From NCBI GenBank assembly GCA_027296055.1, contig JAPUJT010000193.1, positions 1 through 39,569 of the forward strand: a DNA stretch of 39,569 nucleotides, given 5' to 3'. Position 1 is the stretch's first letter. Every line of letters begins with the position of its first letter. Under the pieces are notes generated by a model that did not search any database, was not told the DNA's origin, and saw only the letters and a list, made by a program, of their open reading frames with translations. Source of the DNA: Planctomycetota bacterium. Its GTDB lineage: Bacteria > Planctomycetota > JAPUJT01. A program made the translations under genes and the position numbers. Below are positions 14,809 through 24,600 of this stretch, in pieces.

Positions 14809-17800
14809 TCAGGGCGAGAACCGTCTCACCCTCCTGTTGTCCGTGTCCGACACCAGCAGGAGCAATTTCCCGTTGATGTCCATGAAGGATGCCAGGCCCG
14901 TGGGTCCGTTCAGCTCCGCCATGGTGGCGGGCTGATCGTCCCCGTTGAAGCCTGTCGCTCCGAATATCCCCCCCACCGTCGTCACGAGCCCCGTCAGGGC
15001 ATCGATGCGACGCACCCGGCTGCCGCCGCCTCCGTGGGTGTAGTAGATGTCGACCTGCCCCGGGCTGATGCTCGATGGTAGGAGAAGGATCTTCTCCGGG
15101 TGCGGCGCGGGCAGACGGAGGTCCCAGGCGTCGATGAACTCCCCCTCCGACATCGGGATCGCCGGGGGACGCCCGCCGGCTACGCTGTCGATGTTCCCCG
15201 GGAGAATCGTCACCTCGCTCGGCGTCCCCGGGAAGACCGTGTACGCGGGGCCGGCCGGGAGGTTGATCAGACGGACGCGCGAGAGGCCGTCCACGTACCC
15301 CGAGTCGATCACGTAGATGTGCCCGGCGGCGTCGAGGGCGATGGAGCGGGGCTCAGATATTTCCGCTGCCCCGATTTGCCCTGCATCCCCACCACTCGCA
15401 AAGTTCAGTCCCGAGCCTGCTACGCTAGAAACATTGCCATTTGTACCGTCGATCAAATGAATCTGCCGGGTGCCCTGATCGGCGAAGTAGATATCTCCGC
15501 TGGCATCGATCGCCAGGGCCACGGGGGTCATCAGGCCGTCACCCGGCCCCGCCAGGGTCTGTATCTCGTCGGCGCCAACAAGCACGCCCGCGATCGTCGT
15601 CGGCGCCCCGGAGAGGTTCACCGCGCGGAGTCTCGAGTTGCCCGTGTCGGCGATCACAAGGTTTCCGAAGAAGTCGAGCGCGATGTCGGCCGGGCTATTG
15701 ATTCGCGAGTCGATCGCCGGCCCCCCGTCCCCCGAAAACCCCTTGCTCGTGGCGTCTCCAGCTATGGGGACGAGACGGTAGTCGAACCGGTCGAAGTGGT
15801 AGATCAGCTTGCCTCCATCGGCTACGAACATGTCTCCGGTGGATTCCGCCACGAGGGCGCGCGGATCGGAGATCCGGATCGGTGGCATGCCGATCGACGC
15901 CCCGACGATCGTGTCGATCTCGGCCGGGGAGATCGTCGTCGAGCCGAGCACGACATCGGACGAGGAGAGGTTGACCGCCCGCAGGTTCGCAGACTCCTGG
16001 ATCAGGAGGATCCCGGAGCCGGCGATCCCGTCCCAGTAGATCCCCTCCGGATCCAGGATATCGGCCAGGATGGCCGGGCCCCCGTCTCCGTTGGAAAGTG
16101 AAATGCCCGTCCCCGCCACGGTATCGATGTTGCCGACATCGATCATCCCGCTTCCCAGCGCCAGGGGCGCCGGCCCTCCCGCGTATATCGCGCGGACCCG
16201 GTTCCCCGAGGCCACGAGGATCGGTCCCTCCGCGCTGGTCCCGCTGCGCGTAACGTCGGAGGCATCCACGGACCGCGGCGCCGGCAGGCAGGCCATGATG
16301 GCCGGTCCGGAATCCCCCAGACCGGTACAGACGCCCACACCCGCGATCGTCTGGATCACCCCGGCCAGAACGGTCTGCTGCGAGGCGGAGCCGAAGTAGA
16401 TGTCGAGGGAGGCCGTCGGGGAGACGTTCACCAGCCGGAGCCGATTGTTTCCCGTGTCGGCAATATAGATGTTTCCGACCGCATCGAGGCTCACTCCCTC
16501 CGGGCGTGATAGACGGCCGGAGGTGGCGAGCACGCCGTCGTTGAAACCGAGGTTCCCGTCCCCCGCGACCCTCCCGATCGTGTCGGAGAGTACACTCACC
16601 ACTCCGATCTGGATGGTCGAGGTCTGGACATTGATCATGCGGATCGCATGGTTCCCCGTATCAGCTACGTAGATGTTCCCCGAGCCGTCCAGCGCCAGCG
16701 CCCGGGGAGAGTCGAGCTCCCCGCTCGTGGGAAAGACGCCACCCGTTCCGCCGGGAGTGCCCGTCCCGGCGATCGTCTCGATCTCTCCCGGGGAGATCGT
16801 GATCGTGTTCGGCGCCTGGTAGATCAAGACGTCGGTGGCGCCCAGGTTGGCGAACCGTATCGAATGGTTCCCCGTGTCGGCGATGTAAACGTTGCCGTTG
16901 ATGTCGACCGCCAACCCTCCCGGGTCCTCCAGGACGGCCTGGTCGGCCGGCCCCCCATCCCCCGCCAGGCCGCTGAAGCCGCTGGTCCCCGCCAGCGTCG
17001 TTACGGCGCCCGTGGCGAGATCGACGTTCACGACCCGGTCGTTTCCGGCGTCCGTGATCATGACCTCGCCGGAGACGAGCAGCTCGGGAGGTCCTGCCGC
17101 AACCTTCCCCGCCCCGACCAGGAGGATCTTCGTCCCCGCGTACGGCTCCAGATCGCTCCCCGGCGTGATCCGGCCGACCGTGTCCGCCGGGATCGAGATG
17201 CCGGAGCGCACGAAGTCGCTGCCCGAGAGATTCACGACGCGGACGTCGTCGAGCATCGTGACGTAGATGCTTCCGCTCGCGTCGACACCGAGGCAGTCGC
17301 CCACGAGGGGGGAGGTGAAGTCGAACTGCGCCTGCAGGCGAGGGACCCCCACGCCACCGAACCCCATCGTCCCGTCCCCGGCGACGGTGGACAGGAAGCC
17401 CGCCCCCGTGACCATCCGGATCCGATTCCAGGAGGTGAGATAGAGCCCCGCCCCGTCCGGGGCGATCCCCTTGATCACTCCCAGGTCGGCCTGCGTGGCC
17501 TGGATCCCATCGGCGAACTCGACCCCTCCGCCGGCGACGGTGGTCACCGTATCGGGAAGGACCGATACGCCCAGGATCATGATCGCCGAGCCCGACAGGT
17601 TGATCGCCCGGATCACATCCGCCGTCCCCAGCCGGCTCACGGTGTAGAGCCCCCCCGCGCCATCGATCGCCAGCATGGATGGCTCGGGGATCACCGCGCT
17701 CGTCGCCGGCGTCGCGTCGACGGGCGCGCCCGACGTCCCATCGCCGGCAACGGTGCGAATCTCATCGGTGAGGCGATCCCAGAGCCGGATCCGGTGGTTG

Positions 17801-18729
17801 TTGAAGTCGGCAATGTACAGGTCGCCGCCGCTGTCGATGGCGAGCCCCTTCGGGCCGTTCAGCCAGGCGGTCGCCCTCGGCCCATCCACCCAGCCGGGCA
17901 AGCCGGTGCCGATCTCGGTCGTCAGGAACCCGGAGAAATCGACCCGGCAGATGCGGTGGTTGTTCGTGTCGGAAAAGAGGATGTCCCCGTTGGTGTCGAT
18001 CACCACCGCGCTGGGTCCGTTCAACTTCGCGTCGGGTCCCGCCAGGCCGTCCCCGTTGAATCCCGCGAACCCCGTGCCCGCCAGGACCTCCACGGAGCCG
18101 TCGGCGTCTTTCTTGCGGACGACCCGATGGCCGGTGATGTCGCAGAGGATCAGGTCATTGCCGATCTCCAGGGTGGGTCCGACGAGGGCGTTGGCGCGGA
18201 TCCCTCCTCCGAGGACCGTGGTGATCCAGACGATGTAATTGTTGAGGAGATCGAACGAGAACACGGTCGGGTTCCCCCACCGTCCCTGCATGACCCCCCT
18301 CGGGGTGAGTCGAAGCGCCAGATCGGTGCGCGAGATGTTCTGACAGCCGATGTCCTGAAACGAGTCCCATTCGAAGGAATGCAGCTCGCCGGTCGGGGAG
18401 CTGGAGAGAGCGAGGAGCTGTCCCGCCGGAACGGTAGGGGCGCTCCACTGGCTCCCCCCGTCCGTGGAGAGCTCCACCGTGACGTCGGCGGGATCCGACT
18501 CCGCGTCGACGAGGGAGAATTCGATGGTGATCTTGTCGTACGGGTTGCCGATGACCTGCGGAGTCCGGACCTCCGACAGTCGGTTGGGCTTCCCCCCGCC
18601 GCCGCCGCCGCCGCCGGCGAGGTTGACACCCACGGCGATGCCCGTGACGGCAGCCCCGCATCCGACGAGGAGACCGATCAAGCCCATGAAGCCAATGGTG
18701 GCCAGGAGGGAGAGATGTCTGGTGCTCAC
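14809..18729 (-). CDS. NHL-repeat lipoprotein
   Basis: About 1306 residues from GTG 18729; another in-frame GTG at 18816 would add 29 residues but puts the signal peptide too far inside. Signal peptide with perfect lipobox LVGC (Cys24), then a poly-glycine linker. An Ig-like N-terminal domain (residues 40-170) is followed by a dozen or more NHL beta-propeller units of the form GPxGLAIDxxGDLYIADxxNHRIRLxx, alternating with IxTVAGDGTxGF segments. Such propellers usually bind protein or glycan surfaces. It is most likely exposed at the periplasm or cell surface. Same strand as the kinase and pseudo-caspase, 61 bp upstream of the kinase, so possibly the first gene of their operon. Confidence 0.9.
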   Translation of the reverse strand: MSTRHLSLLATIGFMGLIGLLVGCGAAVTGIAVGVNLAGGGGGGGGKPNRLSEVRTPQVIGNPYDKITIEFSLVDAESDPADVTVELSTDGGSQWSAPTVPAGQLLALSSSPTGELHSFEWDSFQDIGCQNISRTDLALRLTPRGVMQGRWGNPTVFSFDLLNNYIVWITTVLGGGIRANALVGPTLEIGNDLILCDITGHRVVRKKDADGSVEVLAGTGFAGFNGDGLAGPDAKLNGPSAVVIDTNGDILFSDTNNHRICRVDFSGFLTTEIGTGLPGWVDGPRATAWLNGPKGLAIDSGGDLYIADFNNHRIRLWDRLTDEIRTVAGDGTSGAPVDATPATSAVIPEPSMLAIDGAGGLYTVSRLGTADVIRAINLSGSAIMILGVSVLPDTVTTVAGGGVEFADGIQATQADLGVIKGIAPDGAGLYLTSWNRIRMVTGAGFLSTVAGDGTMGFGGVGVPRLQAQFDFTSPLVGDCLGVDASGSIYVTMLDDVRVVNLSGSDFVRSGISIPADTVGRITPGSDLEPYAGTKILLVGAGKVAAGPPELLVSGEVMITDAGNDRVVNVDLATGAVTTLAGTSGFSGLAGDGGPADQAVLEDPGGLAVDINGNVYIADTGNHSIRFANLGATDVLIYQAPNTITISPGEIETIAGTGTPGGTGGVFPTSGELDSPRALALDGSGNIYVADTGNHAIRMINVQTSTIQIGVVSVLSDTIGRVAGDGNLGFNDGVLATSGRLSRPEGVSLDAVGNIYIADTGNNRLRLVNVSPTASLDIYFGSASQQTVLAGVIQTIAGVGVCTGLGDSGPAIMACLPAPRSVDASDVTRSGTSAEGPILVASGNRVRAIYAGGPAPLALGSGMIDVGNIDTVAGTGISLSNGDGGPAILADILDPEGIYWDGIAGSGILLIQESANLRAVNLSSSDVVLGSTTISPAEIDTIVGASIGMPPIRISDPRALVAESTGDMFVADGGKLIYHFDRFDYRLVPIAGDATSKGFSGDGGPAIDSRINSPADIALDFFGNLVIADTGNSRLRAVNLSGAPTTIAGVLVGADEIQTLAGPGDGLMTPVALAIDASGDIYFADQGTRQIHLIDGTNGNVSSVAGSGLNFASGGDAGQIGAAEISEPRSIALDAAGHIYVIDSGYVDGLSRVRLINLPAGPAYTVFPGTPSEVTILPGNIDSVAGGRPPAIPMSEGEFIDAWDLRLPAPHPEKILLLPSSISPGQVDIYYTHGGGGSRVRRIDALTGLVTTVGGIFGATGFNGDDQPATMAELNGPTGLASFMDINGKLLLLVSDTDNRRVRRFSP

Positions 18730-18916
18730 GACGCTCGACCAGCTTTCCAGCCGCCGCGACTCGCAATCAGGGCGCGAACGCTCGCGGCGGATGACCCCGC
18801 TGGATGATGGCAGCACGAGAGCGGGTCCGAAGTGGACCGTTGGAAGCGCTCCGATGGGGATCCCCCCTGTGGCCCCAGGAGATTTCGGCTCAACGTACCG
18901 CTCACGCGAGCGGGGC

Positions 18917-18939
18917 TCTAACTAGACGTTCTAACTAGA
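18917..18939. repeat. Direct repeat of an operator-like half-palindrome
   Basis: TCTAACTAGA occurs at 18917-18926 and again at 18930-18939, giving a 13-bp period. Each copy is itself nearly palindromic (TCTA-AC-TAGA). It lies about 190 bp upstream of the NHL gene start. Confidence 0.85.
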
Positions 18940-19095
18940 GACGATGAAATCCTCTCGGGGTCCCTCTCAAACACACCGGTGGTCCCGATACCGGTGAGCT
19001 TCCCGTCCCCGTTTCTCAGCAGGTCTCGGTCTCGCCTCTCTCTCCCCCTTATTCGTCCTCAAGGGTCCCCTCGTGGTGGAGAGGCAAGAGACAAG

Positions 19096-19118
19096 CCCTA
19101 CCGATTATCCGAGTAGGG
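19096..19118. other. Inverted repeat
   Basis: CCCTAC (19096-19101) and GTAGGG (19113-19118) with an 11-base loop. No T tract follows on either strand, so it is not an obvious terminator. Confidence 0.45.
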
Positions 19119-19212
19119 TCTACAGCTCATTTGCGGAGCGTCAATAAGGCTACCACACCTCCAAAGGCAAGTCAAGAAAGGGGCGATATGAGGCGTTTCG
19201 CGGCCTTCTAGC

Positions 19213-19241
19213 TTGCCGGACCGATCCGGATCGGATATAGG
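19213..19241 (+). promoter_or_regulatory. Promoter of the FG-GAP gene with a palindromic operator in the spacer
   Basis: TTGCCG (19213-19218), a 17-bp spacer and TATAGG (19236-19241). The perfect 14-bp palindrome CCGATCCGGATCGG (19221-19234) fills nearly the whole spacer, where a repressor dimer would block RNA polymerase. Predicted start about 19248, leader about 140 nt. Confidence 0.5.
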
Positions 19242-19243
19242 AT

Positions 19244-19286
19244 CCTTGGAACAAACTGGGTCCAAGGGGATCGAAATACCTTCGAT
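19244..19286 (+). other. Two adjacent hairpins at the start of the FG-GAP leader
   Basis: CCTTGGA/TCCAAGG (19244-19250 with 19261-19267, 10-base loop) and ATCGAA/TTCGAT (19270-19275 with 19281-19286, 5-base loop). They sit at the predicted 5' end of the mRNA and could stabilise it or bind a regulator. No known riboswitch pattern was recognised. Confidence 0.45.
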
Positions 19287-19390
19287 CTCATCTCCGCTGG
19301 CAACCCGAGACGGCGCAAACGACCGCCCCACGCCTCCCGCATGGGCGCTCCGCTGCCGGTCCGCGCCTGAATGTAGAAGGAGGAATCGGC

Positions 19391-21622
19391 ATGGGTCGTA
19401 AGAGAGGAATTCGAGAGCGTCGGAGACGGTTGCGTGACGGCCGGCTGGGCATTCGGATCGCGCTGGCCATTCTGTGGCTCGCGACCGGAGGGTGCGGCGC
19501 GGCGACCACGATCGTCTACCTGGCGGGGGGTTTCGGCTCCCCCGGGGGAGACGGGGGTCGGGGCGCCCTGGGGTTGGAGTCTGCCGGGTATGTCGACACC
19601 AATGGCAACGGGATCGTGGACGAGGGGGATCTGGTCTCTCTCCTCTTCGATCGAGACATCATCGTGGACGGAACCCCACCTGCCGGCGACGCCCTCCGGG
19701 TCGATCCAGCGGGCGGCTTCGGTCCGGGAGCGACCCTCGTAGCCGGGCCGAACGCCGGGCAGGCGATCATCGTCCTGGACGCCGGGGCGAGTCTAGAGCC
19801 CAACGGCGAATACGGGATCGATCTCGCCTCCTCCGGCATCAACCTCACGGAGGGACAGATCGCCATCACGTACGGCGGGGGCGAACCTCTTCGCGCGAGA
19901 GCCGAGGCACTGGACCTGGAAGGCGAGATGGCCCCGCGCATCGCCTCCGTCGCTTTCATCGACGCGGATTCCGATTGCGCCGCAAGCGAGGGTGACCGAC
20001 TCGTCGTCCGGTTCACGAGAGCGGTGACCATCCTCGCCGGCGATCCGAACGAGGCGTTCGATCTCCAGGTCGCCGGCGACTCCTTCGGCACCGGGCCTTC
20101 TCTGGCGCTGATCGGAACGCTGGTGGATGTCGCCTGCGCATCCATCCAGCTTGGCGCGAGCCCCGTGCTCACCTTCCACGGGGCATACCAGGCATCCGGC
20201 TCGGTCGCCGGATCGCCAAGCGGTCTCGACGTGATCCCATCCCCGGGTCGCGTGGTGGATGCGGCCTTTCCCTTCATCAATGGGACCCGGGCGCTCCCCC
20301 CGGGGATCGACCTGGTCGCCCTTTCATTCTCTGGCCGGGAGTTCGATGGAGGCGCCAAGGGGGACCTGCTCGGCCATGCGGCGGCCGCCGCGGACGTGGA
20401 CGGCGACGGGTATGTAGACGTGGTCTTCGGGGCGCCCGGACATGACGAGCCGACCGCGGCGGACTCCGGGGCGGCGTACCTCTTCCTCGGGACAGCTTCG
20501 GGGCTCTCTTCCACGGCCGATCGGCAAATCCTTGGAGAGCCGGGGGCCGAATTCGGCCGCTCGATCGCTCTGGCCGGCGACGTGAACGGGGACGGCCTCG
20601 TCGATCTCGTGATCGGAGCGCCTGGCTTCGATCCGGACGGTGCCTCGCCACGAGAAGGAAAGGTCTACCTGCACCGGGGCGACAGGAACCTCGGTGTCCT
20701 GCCGTCGGCCACGTGGACCGCCGAGGGCAAGGCCTCCCTGCAAACAAATTTCGGCTGGTCGGTGGCCTCAGGGGACTGCAACGGCGACACCTTCCCCGAC
20801 ATCTTCGTCGGGGCCCCCGGAAGCGGCATCGTTCTGGGAGGGACGGGGGCGGTCTTCGCGTTCTACGGAGATGGATCCGGCCTACCGGCCGTGGCGAGCT
20901 GGTCCAAGTCCTACGGCAGCCTCTACTGCGGTGAGGACTTCGGTTATTCCCTCTCATGCGGAGACGCGAACGGGGACGGCTACGATGACCTGCTCGTCGG
21001 CGCCCCCGGAGAAGGATGTCGGTTTCCCCGGACAGCGGGTGACGTTCGCCTCTTTCTCGGTGGACCCGGCGGGCTCGAGGCCGACCCATCCTGGAGGGTG
21101 ACGGGCCTGCAGGAGAGCGACCGGTTCGGCGAGGCGGTCGCGATCGCGAATCTGAGCCCGGACCCGTACGCAGATGTGATCGTGGGGGCGCCGGAGTTCG
21201 ACACGCTGACGGCGACCCAGGCGGGAAGGGTCTATCTCTTTCCCGGCAGCGCCAACGGACCGACGGCCTATCACACATGGAGGTCGTCCGGAGAGAATCT
21301 GGAAGCCGCCCGCTTCGGCGCCGCCCTGGCGGCCGTGGGCGACGTCGACGGGGATGGGCTCGGAGATCTGCTTGTGGGGGCCCCCGCCGTCAGCGATGCG
21401 GGACAGGTCTTCCTCTTCCTGGGCGGCCCGGTGGGTCAGGAGCCGATGGCGGTGCGGATCGATTCCAGAGAGCCGGGGTCGGGGTTCGGCGCCTTCGTCG
21501 GAGGGGCCACCGACTTGATCGGCGCTGACGGCCGCGCACAGCTCATCGTCGGGTCGCCGCGGTTCGATGGCCTGGCCGCAGAGGCGGGCAGGGCCTCTCT
21601 CTACCGGATCTGCTTCCCCTGA
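19391..21622 (+). CDS. FG-GAP repeat (integrin-alpha-like propeller) lipoprotein
   Basis: 743 residues from ATG 19391, preceded by an excellent ribosome site (AAGGAGGAA). A basic N-terminus and hydrophobic stretch (21-34) end in TGGC, an imperfect lipobox with Cys35. Two Ig/SwmB-like units follow (YVDTNGNGIVDEGDLVSLLF near residue 67 and FIDADSD...GDRLVVRFTRAV near 190). Residues 315-740 contain seven FG-GAP units of the form GDVDGDGYVDVVFGAPG. Five keep a calcium-binding D-x-[DN]-G-D type loop and two are degenerate. Seven units are what a complete integrin-type beta-propeller needs. Likely a surface adhesion or binding protein. A strong inverted repeat overlaps its stop codon. Confidence 0.9.
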   Translation: MGRKRGIRERRRRLRDGRLGIRIALAILWLATGGCGAATTIVYLAGGFGSPGGDGGRGALGLESAGYVDTNGNGIVDEGDLVSLLFDRDIIVDGTPPAGDALRVDPAGGFGPGATLVAGPNAGQAIIVLDAGASLEPNGEYGIDLASSGINLTEGQIAITYGGGEPLRARAEALDLEGEMAPRIASVAFIDADSDCAASEGDRLVVRFTRAVTILAGDPNEAFDLQVAGDSFGTGPSLALIGTLVDVACASIQLGASPVLTFHGAYQASGSVAGSPSGLDVIPSPGRVVDAAFPFINGTRALPPGIDLVALSFSGREFDGGAKGDLLGHAAAAADVDGDGYVDVVFGAPGHDEPTAADSGAAYLFLGTASGLSSTADRQILGEPGAEFGRSIALAGDVNGDGLVDLVIGAPGFDPDGASPREGKVYLHRGDRNLGVLPSATWTAEGKASLQTNFGWSVASGDCNGDTFPDIFVGAPGSGIVLGGTGAVFAFYGDGSGLPAVASWSKSYGSLYCGEDFGYSLSCGDANGDGYDDLLVGAPGEGCRFPRTAGDVRLFLGGPGGLEADPSWRVTGLQESDRFGEAVAIANLSPDPYADVIVGAPEFDTLTATQAGRVYLFPGSANGPTAYHTWRSSGENLEAARFGAALAAVGDVDGDGLGDLLVGAPAVSDAGQVFLFLGGPVGQEPMAVRIDSREPGSGFGAFVGGATDLIGADGRAQLIVGSPRFDGLAAEAGRASLYRICFP

Positions 21623-21651
21623 TCAATGACCGCCATTGCCGGTCATTGATC
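21621..21651. terminator. Bidirectional hairpin between convergent genes
   Basis: A perfect 12-bp stem, GATCAATGACCG (21621-21632) with CGGTCATTGATC (21640-21651), and a 7-base loop. It overlaps the TGA of the FG-GAP gene and ends 1 bp before the stop of the facing phospholipase gene. There is no T tract, so termination may depend on Rho or the element may only protect mRNA ends. Confidence 0.6.
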
Positions 21652-21652
21652 G

Positions 21653-24600
21653 TCATCTCCCGGGGATCCGTATCACATCCGATACGCAGACGAGCTCGGG
21701 TCGGCCGACCACCTTCCCTCGAAAGTGGAAGCGCCGGCCCCTTGCTCCATCCGGGGGAAGGCGAGTCGTGGCGAGGTAGATCCCCCGGCTTCCGTTCCAG
21801 GCACGAGCCTGCAGAGGCGCCCCTACCCTTCTCCCCTTCCCGGAATCACCACTGTAAATGGCGAGATGGATCGAGGAGCCTTCGGGGATGTTCACTGCGC
21901 GGACGCGCAGACCCACCTCCTCCCCGCGGGGCGCCGTACCCGCGAGAGGTCTCAGCGATCCGGAGTCGACCCAGAGGGCGTCGAACACCGCCCCCTCATG
22001 CGTCGCCCCCCCGATGTAGGCAGGCTGGCTGAACTCCGCCTGCCACTCCATCGGGTGGGACCACATCGACAGATCGTAGGCCGGGCGACGGATCGGGATC
22101 GATTCCCGCATCGGGTGTCGATACTTGGGCCCCCGCGGCCCCTCGGGGAGGAGGAGACCCACCGCCTTTCGCAGGAGCCAGACCTGCCACGGTAGGGCGA
22201 TCTTCATCAGCCCGAGGGCCTTGTCGATGAGGTCGGGACAGTCCCCAGGTCTCCCGAAGTGTCCCGGCCAGTCCAGCCACGGCTCATGATCCTCCATCTC
22301 GATCAGCGAGTAGACTTCCTCCCGTCCATTTCCCCAGACCTCGGCCCCTTCAGGGCACAGCCGCACGTCGGCAGAGGTATAGTCGCACGCCTGGGTCTTC
22401 GCCCACTCCCCCGTGCGGCTTCTTGCCTTCTCCTCCATTCCCGTGAAGCAGGGAATGATCCCCTCGTGAACGTGACAGCCATGCCCCCCCTCCGCCACGA
22501 ACACGACCGGCCGCCCGTCCTCGAACCTTCCCTCCTCTCGCAGTCGCTCGTAGCGCATCCCCTCCCCGTAATAATGGATCGATGTGCCGATCCATGCGGG
22601 GGTCCATTCGTCCGCGTCCGACTCGCCCCACCCCCACCCGTCCCGATCGTCGAGACTCTTCGCCGATCGCTCCCAGATGATCTGGAAGAACTCCCAGTCG
22701 CCCTGGTGATGCGTCGCATCCTCAATCAGGTCATCGAGCCAGTTGACATCGGGGAGGCTGGCCTGGCTGGAGAGGTAGAAGAGCCAGTACTGGATCACGA
22801 TCCGCTCCCCGAGGAACTCGTCCCTGTCTCCCTGGACGAGGAGTCTCTTCTGCCGGAAGTAGACGGCGCTTCCAGGTCTCTGGATCCGATCGACCTCCGC
22901 CGGGTGTGCGAGAATCTCGGTGAAGTCGAGCCGGTGATCGCTCGTGTGGAAGAACGGATCGAGATCACGATTCAGCCTGTAGATCCCGTCGGGTTCATGC
23001 GGGCGTAGTAACCTCCCCTCCCCGTCGAGAAGGAGGACGGAGCGATGCCGGAGCGCCCTCTCCACGGGGATCGGCCGGTACGGGTCGTCGATCGTCTGGT
23101 ACAGGATCGGCGCGCCCCTCTCCGCCAGGATCCGGCCGAGCCCCCTCCAGGACTCCGATCCGACCCATCCGGGTCCCGGTATCTGCTGCCGCGTCTGGAC
23201 GGTGTTCGTGAAGTCCTGTTCCACGGAGATGAACTTGATCCTCAGGTCTCCTGCCCTGAGGCTCTCGAAGGGCCCCCCTACGGCGCCGACGTCGATACGC
23301 ATCCCGGTGTTCAGGTTCCAGTCTCGAAAAGTCTTGCGGAACTCCTCGGGCTCGAGCTCTCCGTGGAAGAGACGGATCGCCTCGCGGCCGATCACGGCAG
23401 CGAGGTCGGCCGCCTGGAGGAGGCGATCGAGGAACTCGCCTCCGAGATCCGCCTCCCGGGTCCGACTCTGCGCGGCCGTACGGCCCGGCTTCGACAGGAT
23501 CAGATCTTTCTCCTTCCCCGACCGGTAAGCTGGGTAGGCCACGAAGGGCATGTACGGATTGTCCGGGACGACGAGACCCCGGTCGTAGGCGTTGGCCAGG
23601 ACGATGGAGTAATAGACGGCAATCCCGTCCTCCAGATCGGCCACGCCGAAGGGGAGGGCCGCCTTACCGAGCTTCCAGCGGAATCCATCCCCATACGTCG
23701 CCTCGTACGATCGGTAGACGAGGTCTTCCAGCGTGCGCTCGAGCTCGACGGAATCTCTGCCGAGGCGATGCTCGTGGAACCACTCACGGAAATCGAGGTC
23801 GAAGTTGCGCATCTCGATCATGAACCGAGCGGCAATCGTTGCGGCGCGGACCAGGTTGACCACGACCTTTGCTGGCAGAGGGAGCGCGGCGGTGGCGACG
23901 CTCACGGGGAGACCGCCGCTCCCCTGTCGGGTCCGATCGATCACCTCGGCGGCGCGCCTCACGCCGAAGGCGAGCATCTTCTCCGTCGTGACGGTGGAGA
24001 TGGTCCGCTCGAGGAACTCGGTCCACGACTCGGACGAATCGTCCACCTGGAACCTGCTGAAGTAGTGCTTGGCCACCCAGGAGTCCTGATGCGCCTCCAC
24101 GATCCGGTGGAGACCCCCGAACCGTCCCGTCATGATGCCCTGGACGAAGGGGCTCCGGGTCGCCAGCTTGATCTTTCGATCCATCGGAGACCTCGTCGCC
24201 TGCTGTCCCTTGCCCGACTGCTCGAAGAGGAGCCGGCCGAGATCCCCTAGCTGACCGTCGTCCGAGCGGATCGAAGGGTCGTTCCAGTCGCCGGTGATCG
24301 AGTTCGTGTACCGGTGCAGGAGGGCGTCGGAGCAGATGTGGCTGATGTGCCCGAGCGCCACGGCGAGGTAGCGGAAGGCGAGCTTCCTCTGGAATGAGGT
24401 CTTCCTCCTCCTCTTCCTCGGAATCCCCTTCCATTTCTCCAGATATTCCCGCGCCCGCAGGACCATCGCCGTCGCCAGACTTGCCGGACGGTGGACGTGC
24501 GCCAGCTCCGATGCAATCGCCGCCGGGGGGGAGATATAGGCGGCATAGTCCCCCAGGTCGGGCAGGATGGCGCCGAAGTAGAGGTGCTCGCTCAGGCCCC

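Larger units (their letters stand above)
18730..19390. other. 660-bp divergent intergenic region without a credible gene
   Basis: Lies between the divergent NHL and FG-GAP genes. The small open frames here (for example 19098-19331 minus) show no recognisable protein pattern. It instead holds short repeats, hairpins and promoter-like boxes listed separately. A possible minus-strand promoter for the NHL gene reads TTGACT (19175-19170), a 17-bp spacer and TAGCCT (19152-19147), which would leave a leader over 400 nt long. A 6-bp stem with a 4-base loop (CCGCTC/GAGCGG) is at 18898-18913. Confidence 0.6.

Noticed and set aside
16648..18807. 719-codon open frame on the plus strand opposite the NHL gene
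   Set aside because: The minus strand encodes clear NHL repeats here. The plus frame is Arg/Asp/Pro-rich without family motifs, a common effect of GC-rich codon bias.
19098..19331. 77-codon open frame in the divergent intergenic region
   Set aside because: No recognisable protein pattern, no ribosome site, and it spans the predicted promoter and hairpins.
19213..19390. Known riboswitch (for example cyclic di-GMP) in the FG-GAP leader
   Set aside because: Hairpins are present, but I could not match the conserved loop and receptor sequences of any class I know.
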